A stretch of 64,000 nt of DNA from Spisula solida (Eukaryota; Mollusca; Bivalvia; Venerida; Mactridae): contig OX365955.1 in NCBI GenBank assembly GCA_947247005.1, forward strand, positions 39,473,822-39,537,821. Direction: 5' to 3'. Shown one piece after another: positions 15,101 to 27,100 of this stretch (position 1 is its first letter; each line of letters begins with the position of its first letter). A program made the position numbers and the translations under genes. The notes below the pieces were generated by a model. It was not told the DNA's origin. It worked only from the letters and a program-made list of their open reading frames with translations, and made no database searches.

Positions 15101-18100
15101 ATTTAGTGAACACTCTACACTTACTCTAGATGTACAAGATCACCTACAATTTGGTGAACACTCTACTTACTCTAGATGTACAAGATCACCTACAATTTAG
15201 TGAACACTCTACTTACTCTAGATGTACAAGATCACCTACAATTTAGTGAACACTCTACACTTACTCTAGATGTACAAGATCACCTACGATTTAGTGAACA
15301 CTCTACTTACTCTAGATGTACAAGATCACCTACAATTTAGTGAACACTTTACACTTACTCTAGATGTACAAGATCACCTACAATTTAGTGAACACTTTAC
15401 ACTTACTCTAGATGTACAAGATCACCAAACTGGAACTGTCCTAAAGAGTCCACACCTGTAGCCATATCAGCACACAGTTGTAGATCCTTCGGTAACACTT
15501 TCAACTACAATAACAACAAGACCAAAATTAATTAATAAAGTTTATGCCTAGGTCCCACCGAGCATTTTTTGCCTTGGCGATGTACTCCCAATTTAAATTA
15601 TTGAGTTATCAGGACATTGAGAACAGGTCCATCTTGGTTAAGAAGAAGCTTTAGGGAAATCATGAGACATTTTGTGATATAGGAAGGAATGGTAATGACT
15701 TGGGTGGTATCGGAAGATATTGGGAGAGCATCGCCTATAAGGAATTCCGCAGTGGGACCTAGGTTTTACATTGAATAAATCACAAAAGCCATAATTTCAA
15801 GCCTTGCAGTAGGCATAATGGTCTAAAGACAGAGTGCCAGACTTTCGATCTGAATGTCACGGCTTCAATCACTCATAGATTCCTCTACAGTCTTTGCAAT
15901 TCCTCCACTACAAAGCAGTCCTAAATATTGAACTGTATGCATGTATACATACATGATATCATCATATGATCATATGGATCAGTGTAATAGAACATTGTTT
16001 TACATGGAGCTTCGTATGTAAAATGACAATTATTGGTGCAAGTGTTTTCTAGTCTTCGCAATTCCTCCACTAAAAAGCAGTCCCAACAATTGAACTGTAT
16101 CATGCATGTATACATACATGTCGAGTTAACCATCAGACTTTGGTATTAAGGTAGTTTAGTCAATATGGATCCGGGTAATAAAACAATTTTTTATTCTGAG
16201 CTTTGTATGTAAAATGACAATTATTGGTGCAAGTTTTTTTCTCGCAATGTATTCATTCATTCTTCATTTTACTATCAATGTAGGAAGTCAATAAAAGCTG
16301 TAGAAATACAGAAGAATTAAATGATAGCTGAAATATCCAAAACAATAGACACATTTTTTTATTCTGAGCTTTATGTGGCAAATGACAATTATTGACAATC
16401 TAATAGTATCTGCTTGCAAATAAGTCATTCATAGACTACACATTAAAAGTAACCTAAGTTGTAGAAATCGCTGGCTTAGAATTAGGAGGACGTAAGAACA
16501 AAATCAATTTTTTGAGAAAACAAGAAAAACTGTCTGAAAACTTCTCTTTACTTATGGAAACACAAGCTTTTTACAACTTCAGTTTGGTAAACTTGACCAC
16601 TTCTGATATTCATGAAAATAGGCTCATAAGAAGCGTCTTGAGATACAGATTTTAAACATGCAACAGTCTTATAAGGTCGTCAGTAGTACTTATCATTCTA
16701 AGCCAGCGATATGTTTATTTATGTTAAATGCTATTTCTCAACAATTTTAAGGCAGTGAAAAGAAGGCAGTAAAATGTAGGGTGTAGAAATACTACTGAAC
16801 GATTTAATGATAGATAAAACGCACCTCATGCATGGTAAGATCCGAGAACAGTACGACAATGTTGTCCTCTACTCGTACAATCAGTCCAGTATCACCCTCA
16901 TACTTTCCACCGATCACTTTAACGTGATCTCCTGTCTTGAAATGTTTCTTCAACTCGTGTGCAGGAAACTCGAGCGGATCTTTCAAATCATCGTGTTTTG
17001 GTATCATAATGATCTTGTTGCCATCTATACTGATGATCTTACCCTGTAGGTGAATCAACTCCCCTTCACAGACCTCCACGACGTCACCAGGGATAAAATT
17101 ATGCATTACATCCCCGGAACTTTTATCTGGTATCACTGTGTAAAAGTTAAAGGAAATTCAATCGCAAGCACATGGGTAAAAGTTTGAAATTCTGAAAAAC
17201 CTGAAATCCTCAAAAATTTACAATTTATATAAGAAAAATAAAGAAAAACAGGCTTTTTGGCACCCTCAAAACCTGAAGTTCAGGCATGTGACTGAAAACT
17301 TTCGCCCATGCAAGCAAGATGCGCATACCAGTGATATAGGGACCAAAGTCTTCCCAGATGTTCTATTATATGAAGACCCTGTCTACTGAAATGAATCAGG
17401 TGTAGACGAACCTAAGTTTACACCTATTTATTTTAAATCAATTATAACAAGTGATCAGAACATATAATAACAATCCATGACCACTTCAGGGTTGCTTACC
17501 AGTAAAAGTGGCTGTTTCAGGGTTGCTAACCAGTAAAGCCTGTTTCAGGGTTGCTAACAAGTAAAACCTGTTTCAGGGTTGCTAACCAGTAAAAGTGCTT
17601 GTTTCAGGGTTGCTCACCAGTAAACGTGCCTGTATCAGGGTTGTGGAGGTCAACATACTACCATACCCAAGACAGAACTGGAACCCATGACCTTCATTGA
17701 GATCAAGGGAGGGTCAGATCCCATGCCCTTGATATCTGTGGCTCCCCAGACAACATTCCGGTGCAAGTTACATACACACATATATCAAAGGTGAAACTTA
17801 ATCAGTATTAATATCTATTTAAAGCAACTAATGGTGTGTTGTGATACAGTCACATTGATACTGGTTATTTGCTTTTTTTATTGTTGCGATAACTGAGTGG
17901 TCTGATGTATTAGTTCTTCACATTGGTATTGCTATGGCGCTGTACAGTATGCGTTTGAACCCCTCTACGGGAGCAAATTTACAAACATTTTAAGCAATTC
18001 TATATACTGTATAGGGGCAGGTTTAATGTTAAAGTATTTTCTTAAAGAATATGAACAACATGACTCATGTTCAAGTTTCTGGTAAAACAAGCATTATAAG

Positions 18101-21100
18101 GATACTGTCAATGTTAACATTCTCTGGTTGATCTTCAAACTTCTCTAACTCTGCTAGTGTAGGTTTAACACCTTCAGCAATCTGTAAATCAAAGTAATAG
18201 AATGTCAACTTTTATAATAAAGAACAAGGTACAGTTGATCTTCAAATCAAGGTTCAGAACCAACGCAATCAACCAGGTCTGTACAGACAGATGGATGAAC
18301 AAATGAAGCGGAGGTTTAATGCTCCTCCTTTTGAAGAGCATAAAGTCATAATACTGTATAGCTGGTTATTTATGCAGGTGTAATATTTTGCATTTCTGCT
18401 GATTTGCAAAATGGCAAGAATAAATTTCTGTTGATTATAGAACTGGTTCTGTATCACAAAACCAGGCAAGTGTGTTCTCAATATGATATCAAAATTATGA
18501 ATATCCAACCAGAAATATTTTCAGCCACTAAGTTCATTGTTCTAGTCCTACACTAGTAGTATGGACAGTCAGACCCATGCTAACTGTAATAATTTCTTTC
18601 GTTCATTGAAAAATTTTAAGTTCAAATTTTTTGTCGAAGCTTATCAAGTCCATTAATTGGATAGGCATACATGCACAATATTTTTACAATTAAAAATTAA
18701 ATCCTATGATTTGCAAATAGTTGATTTACATTATATATGTGGTAACATCTGGTAAACGGTCAATTAACCTGATAGCAGAGAAAGGAAGAAATCTGTAAGT
18801 AGACTTACAATGGCTGACATCACAAATGTTTTGAAGAGAAATCCTCGTCTACTGTATTTGTTCCCCTCAAATATGAGGAAGTCACCATCATTTGAGACGT
18901 CACCTCCAATTTTTCTAAAATAAAAATGCAAGAATAAGATACAACATAGTGTGTGAACTAGTACCAGAGCTACAGATAAGCTGCGTATTGGGGTAATAAC
19001 CCAATTAATTTTCTTAAAAACCCAATAGATTTTGAAAGGAGGGAGTAAGAAAAAGCAAAGACAATTTGAAATTCCCAAATAGAAAAGGATGTTATAGTGA
19101 AAAATAGTACATTAAAGCTTATTTACCCTTTGAGTTTTATTAAATACCCAATTAAAATTTGTCAAAACCCAATCAAAAATGAAACTCGGGGGTAAAATAC
19201 CCAATTGACTAAAACCTTATCTGTAGCTCTGTAGTACCTTAATACAAAGGGAAACAACAAGATATAAGCTATAAATGAAGATGATGAAATCAATATAAAC
19301 TGGCTGGTGCAATCCAATTCCTGAATGTTCTTTCCAAGGTTCATACATCAGCATATACTGTACATCTCTAATTTAGTTTCTAGGCAACAAAAGACCGTCA
19401 GTCTCTTACTTTGGACTGTTGGCAATATTACAAGGATATTCCAAAAAACAGGGATTCTACTGTGAAATAATGCCCAATCCTGAAAAACGAGTTGCAAGTC
19501 GCATGCCTACACCTTAACTGGGTGTCAAAACATTGTTTTATTATTAAAATTCTGATTACTGAACTTCAAATGACCAAAACTTTGTCAATTCTTTGAATAT
19601 TTTCATCAAATAACTTTTATTTTGTGCAGGAAAGATACTTCTTCCTAATGCAGCAAATTGTAGGACCCCTGCAGAAAGAATCCTTCTTTCCACTAGCTGG
19701 AAGGAGCATATATCTGCCTGAAGGGGATTGGTGTAGTAATGTGGTCGGTAACATCATTGGCTTATATTTATTATTTCCGACGTTGTTTTGACTCGGTAAC
19801 TACGGTAATGTGATAAAAAGAATCAACCACTCATTGTAGTTGGGATCAACATTTTTTAAACTCCAAAGGCTCCCTTAATAACCTGCGTTTTCTACACTGG
19901 TTTAAGAAATGTTGCCCTTCAAAGACAACTCATGACAGATCCTATATGTCTTAGATTACACTTACTTGATTTCGTCTATATCAAACAATTTTTGAGCAGG
20001 TCTTCGTTTCTTCTTTTTTCTCTCTGCCTCCTGTATATACAAATAACTTGTGAAAATGATGGTGTTCATTTACAGTGGTTTTTTTGGCTAAAATACATGG
20101 AGGTATAAGCCCCTTTTCCCTCTCCGCAGAGTATATATTTTTCCCCAAAGATTTCTAAATTTTCTCCTTGGAGTCTTGCTCAATTTTTTTCCACTAAGAT
20201 AAAGTAAATGTGTTGATAAATGAATGCAGAATGGATTGAAATAGTTTGTTTTGACCTTTCATGTTTAAAATACCACCATCAACATCAACAATCATACTAG
20301 AGATTTAAGGAAAATTTAACAAGTGAAAATTCCCCTTACAAATTTTCCGTGCGTTAATTTCCCCCCTTCTATGGGCCCGGACCCCTTTCCCCCAAAAGTC
20401 AAAAGAAACAAGGAATATGATCGAGAATATTTCTATAGGTCATACATGTAAAGCCTTGGTCCCACTGAGGAATTCCACATCGGCAATGATCTCCCAATTT
20501 CTTCCGATATCACCCGATTCATTACAATTCCTTTCGATATCACAAACTGTATAATGACTTTCCCTAAGCTTCCCCTAGACCACGAGGTACCTGTTCCCGA
20601 TGTCCTGATAACTAATTTATTTCAATCGATGAACATCGCTGAGGCAAAAAAAGTTCAGTGGGACCTAGGCTTAAACTGTATGACAATGCCCCAGAGCGGG
20701 ATTCTGTACTTTACTAGAAGAATAATATGTACTTACTGACTGTGTGTTTCTCAGCAAACCTCTAGGACGGGAATAATCAATTCTTGGTAATAACTTCAAA
20801 TGGACAGCATTCTGTGCAGATTCCACATAGTCCACTTGTGCTAGATCATCTTTATAAATACCACGCTTCAGACGAACCCACGACTTTGGTTTAAGTACTG
20901 CAGTCTCCTTGACCACTTTGAGACAGTCAGTCATTTCTTTAATTGGTACCATCTGAAGACCAAAATTAAATTCAAATGTAGAACATTAGTTCAAACAGTT
21001 AAACAACCAACATTAAAGGTCCAAACATACATATATGAACTACATTGATGATCAGGAAATGTCTCCACAAAAACAAACTAAGTGAAATTTGAAGTAAGTT

Positions 21101-24100
21101 AATGAAAAAGTCTCTGTTTCAAGCAGAACATGTTTCAAGCAGGACAAAACTATCAAGATTTTATGAATTTGAAACCATTCTTCCATATAGACAGACTGGA
21201 CTTACGGGGATTACATTTACCCCCTAGCCATTCTTTGAAAACTTTAAGTCACCGTCTGCAAAATAAGTAACTGTCTGGTTGCCTGGGACAAGTAATTTTT
21301 GGTTCGGTCAAGTAACTTCTGCAGGAAATACGAATAGAGAATGAAGACAACTATTCACTTTTGCTGATTCGGGCAAGTAGTTTGAAATCCTAAATTCACA
21401 GAGTTGAAAATGGAAATGAAAGTAAATATTATAGATTTTCACAGAATATTTTTATCCATGTAATGAACCGACTGATTCACCTACCATCTGTGACCATTGT
21501 CCAATCCGTAGACTACCAACACCATCAATAGCTTGCTTGACGTGAGTTTGTTTGTATGCTTCTATGTAGATATATCCCTTCAAACTCTCTTTTGCGATCA
21601 CTGATTTGATTTGCATAGGCTGAAATAATGTAACATTTAAAATACCATCAATTACAATACAACATGAATACTAACTTTCACGTTTTGCTGATCGTCAGCA
21701 TATTCGCGACAACAAATTTTTGTGTTTTTAAGTTTCCTGCAATGTCCATATTAATGTTTTAGCACATTAGCACTAAATTGCACATAATAATTTCTTGGTT
21801 TAGAGTAAATTAACGCAAACACAATATCAACTATAGTAAAACCGTAAACATACCTCATCAGAGAACTGGTATGCAATAAATTTTCTCATCAGTTGTAATG
21901 CTGTTTGCCTCTCCTCACCAATACGACATTTCACCAACCATAAATTGGGATCCCTGAATTATACATATAAACACATATAATAGAAATGTAACCCAAATGT
22001 TGGATACAAATTACGTGCAACATTTCACATAGTTGTAATGTTTAACATTTATCTGAGCTGCAATACAAGTAAATGAGTCCAAATAAAATGTAAGATGTCA
22101 AAAGTATGTTCTTAGAAAATGCTTTCATCAGCTATTTCCAAAATATGTGTTCAGTGTTTAACTTATATCTAAATAATAATGAGGTAAGATTTACTACAAA
22201 AAGACATAGACTTCAGTTTTAACAGGGCTGGCATTGGACACTTGAAGTTGAAACTGTAAGTTGACTACTGATTTTAACAAAAGTGTGTTAAAAGTGCCAG
22301 TTTTGACTCCTGAAAATTGAAGCTCAAGAGTCCTATTTGCTAGTATGCTTATAATATAAATGTGCTTAAAATTTTGTAGTGCATCTCGCAAATTTGACTT
22401 GTCATAGTCAAGAGTCATTTTGACTCGATTTATTTGACTCTTTGCTTTTGGAGGCTAGTGAAAGCCATGCGTTAAGTTAACATACAAAATATTACCAGAA
22501 TACTGAGATTCAGCCAATAACTACATACGCAAATGTTAAAATGCGGCCCTGGAACACTACAGTCAGGTCTTGATAGAACTGAATATAATAAACCAACATA
22601 TTCTTATACTGACTTCATATTAATAACTATAGGCACAAATGTTCAAAACACTCATTGTATCTTTTTCAGGGGTTCTACTGAGGCACAATGCCCAATCCTG
22701 AAAATGAGTCGCACATGTGTTCCGGATGCCATTAACACACACACCCCTACAACAAAATTCAGTTCAAACCTTGTTCTATTGTTGAAATTCAGATTAAGAA
22801 ATTTCAAAAGACCATAACTTTGTCAATTCCTTGAATTTTTACATCAAACAACTTTTATTTTCTACATGAAAGTTCCCTCTTTCTAATACAGCAAATCCGA
22901 ATTTTCTGATTATTCCGGAATGGTATGACCCCTGCATTTTAGTATACTGACATATTTGTTACAACAACATTTAACATTTAAGTATACTGACATATTCGTT
23001 ACAACGACATTTAAGTAAACTGAAATATTCGTTACAAAGACATTTAAGTATACTGACATATTTGTTACAATGACATTTAAGTATACTGACATATTCGTTA
23101 CAACGACATTTAAGTATACTGACATATTCGTTACAACGACATTTAAGTATACTGACATATTCATTACAACGACATTTAAGTATACTGACATATTTGTTAC
23201 ATTGACATTTAATTATACTGACATATTCGTTACAACGACATTTAAGTATACTGACATATTCGTTACAACAACATTTAAGTATACTGACATATTCGTTACA
23301 AAGACATTTAAGTATACTGACATAGTCGTTACAAAGACATTTAAGTATACTGAAGTATTAATTACAACAACATTTAAGTATACTGACATATTCGTCACAA
23401 AGACATTTAAGTATACTGACATATTCGTTACAAAGACATTTAAGTATACTGACATATTTGTTACAAAGACATTTAAGTATACTGACATATTTGTTACAAA
23501 GACATTTAAGTATACTGACATATTCGTTACAAAGACATTTAAGTATACTGACATATTCGTTACAACGACATTTTGCTTGTGAACAAACAGCTTCATTGTA
23601 TCCAGACCTGACAGTCATACCAACAGGGGTGTCAACAAGGCCAAATTAAAAATCAGGAAAATCGTACGCAACCGACCATTTTTGCCAAACGAGTCCTTCA
23701 TTGACATTGTTTCCATAAGTTAATCAGTTTGTATTAAAGAAAATCCTTCTGAGCAGCATAAATATACTATAACTTTGCCATTTCTTGCGATATTTTCATC
23801 AAACAACTTTTATTTTGGCCAGAAGCCATTGCTTTTTCAGCAATGATAAATCCGGAATTCCAGATTAATCAGGAAAATTGACACCCCTGTACCAACCACA
23901 ATGATAACTTACTTAACACCAGGTAGTAATCCTTGCTGTGTGATCTCATCAGACATTTCTTCTCCTTCACCAAACCTATCCAAGGCCGAACTATCACCAT
24001 ACTTCTGTCTATAATACGCCTCTATCTCATCCTCTGTCTGAGAACTGAAGAAAAATAACAACATCGAATTTTATCAAATATTTGAAATTCTGGTCAATTT

Positions 24101-27100
24101 TACATTGAGTTTATGTTGGTTACGATCATATTTACTTAAATTATAACATACCAGGTATATTGACTTGAAAAATAAAGTTACGAAAAATAGTAATATTTGT
24201 GAATCTAGAAAATAAGTTATAACCATATATGAACATTCAAAGGCATGATAAAAGAACATTACCAGCATCAGTCTTAGGCAATAAATAATCACCTCAATTT
24301 TAAAATAGATTAATTAACTAAATATTGGTGAACTATTTGGAGAAAATACTGTCTTTTTAAAGCATATGACAATAAAGATAAAGAATATTACTTCATGAGC
24401 TCATTCAGACGTCTGTTGCTCTCCATTTCTTTAGCAGTTGGTCCCTCGTATGTAGATTTACGTTCGATCAACTCTGCCGCGCCCTCCTCCCAGTCCAAGT
24501 CATCTTCATCTTCGTCATCATCATCCACCTCTGTAATTATATACAATACATGTACATGTCAGAGCTACAGATAAGCTGCGTATTGGGGTAATTACCCAAT
24601 TAATTTTCTTAAAAACCCAATAAATGTTGAGAGGAGGGAGTAAGAAAAAGCAAAGACAATTTGAAATATCCAAATAGAAAAGGATGTTATAGTGAAAATT
24701 AGTACATGAAAGCTTATTTACCCTTTGAGTTTTATTAAATACCCGATTAAAATTTGTCAAAACCCAATCAAAATTGAAACTCGGGGTGAAATACCCAATG
24801 GACTAAAACTTTATCTGTAGCTCTGACATGTTTCATACTGAACTTCTCAAAATATTCAAATACTTTTCAAGGACTTTCTTCATTGTCAAGGACTAAAAAA
24901 TCGGTTTATCATGGCAAAAACATGCAATAACTGTCCTACAATAACATCATGATAACAGCTTGCGTAAATAGTGCTCAATTTCACTTTAGTCATTTACATA
25001 TGCAACTGTTCGGAAAAATAAGTCAATATGGTGGTGTGTCGGTTTAAGTCGAATTTTGTCAAATTTGTCTTATTTCCTTATTTTTTTACCATTTTCAATT
25101 ATCAGCAAACTAATTCTAGACCAATTTACCAAATGTTAAGCTCTTTTTATAACATTCAAGTACTTTTCAAGGACTTTTTGGTGGTTAAAAATTTAAGTAC
25201 AACAGTCCCATCAGTTACCACCTGAATTATTTAATCCAAATCAGTTGTAAGGCCCTTCCCCAGAAGCAGAAGTCGCTGTGGTACCCCAGTGCCTTAAGCC
25301 AGAATCAGCTTTCCCCCCAAACACTTTAAATCCAATTGCTGTGCCTTTAAAATACTATTGGTGTCTATATTTTGTTCTGTATTGTGTTATTTGAGTGGAT
25401 ATAGCTTGTATTACAGGGCGTCTCAAAATACATGTCCGCTTGTTGAAGGGCTATAACTTTGCCAAATTAAGTCATGCATGGATAATCATACTCTCATTTA
25501 GAAGATGAATTTAAGAATTATTTGGTGAATTATATCATTGGTGCTTAAATAAGTCTTTAAATTATGGATAACCATGTTCGTTTCTCTTTTAAAACCTTTA
25601 TAAGCAGTTCTTACGAATCTCCTAAAAAGCAAATCTTAGCATTGCCCTAGCGTTATAGAAGGGCCTGAATATACATATATATTACCAGCTTCATCCAGGA
25701 TAAATCCTCCATGTCGAGGTTTCTTCTTCTTATTTCTCATACGATCATCATCTTCTTCTTCTTCTTCATCAAATTCCTGATGAAATACATGTAATATAAG
25801 TACAATTATCTTAGAAGAAGAAGATCACTATTTTGAGAAAACAAGAAAAAACTGTATGAAAACTACTCTTTACTTACCCTGTAAATGGAAAAACAAGCTT
25901 TTTCAACTTCAGTTTGGTCAATATGACCTATTCCGTTTTTCATGAAAATAGGCTCATAAAAAGCGCCTTGTAATTCAGATTTCGTCTGTCATTTGGTTGG
26001 ACAGGTAAGTGAATAATTGAAATCTGTAACAAGACTGAAGAGGGCCCAAAGGCCATAGGTCGCTAGTAAATGTCGGGGCATAAAAAAATTAGCCTATCAT
26101 TTGAAGGACAAAATTCTGAAGGTCAAAATACGGCTTTCTGGAAATGTCAGGATCAAGGAATATCAGTTAACTTCAAGGGTGGAATCAATGAAACCCTTGA
26201 TGGAAATCAATGAAACCCTCCAGGGGTGTGGAATTCCTATGTCCTACTTGCCCAACATGGGCTTTTTTGTCGGCGGGCAAGTAGATGTTTCCATCCAGCT
26301 TGCCCTTGGGCAAGTGCAAAATTATCACAAGAAAAATAATATTAAGTGCCTTATTTCACCTTAGCAATGATGAATCCCTAAATTACTGACCAAAAATGAT
26401 TTACTTAACAAACTTTGAATCTAGTACTCTAATCCTTCACATGATAAATAATTGAATGAAACTGAATTTTTTGGCTTTTTCATGTTTTCCTAGGCAAGTC
26501 AATTTAGTTTTCGGGCAAGTGGATTTTTCTATCCAACTTGCCCAATAAGGGAATTTCCACACCCTTGATTGGATCATTGAAACCCTGATTAGAATCGTTG
26601 AAACCCTTGATTGGAATCATTGAAACCATTGATTGGATCATTGAAACCCTGATTGGAATCGTTGAAACCCTTGACTGGAATCAATAAAACCCTTGATGCG
26701 CTATATCTTACTTCTTCCACGTCACTTGTACTAACTCTACGTTTCTTTTTCCTACTGACTTCACCACCATCACTATCATCATCACTCTCTATAACATTCC
26801 TCTTCTTACGAGAGGAACTCATACCAGCCTCATCATCCGAACCTACATTTGATGCATTATCTTCGGGCTGTAGAAATAACAATAAAATACATATATTATA
26901 TATGATATATATTTATAGTTTAACACAACTATTTTACATGTACATTGATACAATTGTCAATGTATATTCTTACCAGTATATTTGGATATTCAAATATTTG
27001 TTTTAAGGACGTTTGATACAGTTGTTTATGCGCATACATGTATACCTTAAATGGTGATCGTCATGAAAATTGGGAAAAATGTTTGCCGTGAGGCTATCTA

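Noticed and set aside
10062..15425. Long plus-strand frames reading [16 protein letters not shown] repeats (up to 188 codons)
   Set aside because: They exist only because the minisatellite period (48) is divisible by three. They are antisense to SPT5, contain no signal or domain, and break wherever 46-bp units occur.
22945..23618. Frames of VTNMSVYLN and TTFKYTDIF repeats
   Set aside because: 33-bp tandem repeat within an SPT5 intron; open in several frames of both strands, so a period artefact.
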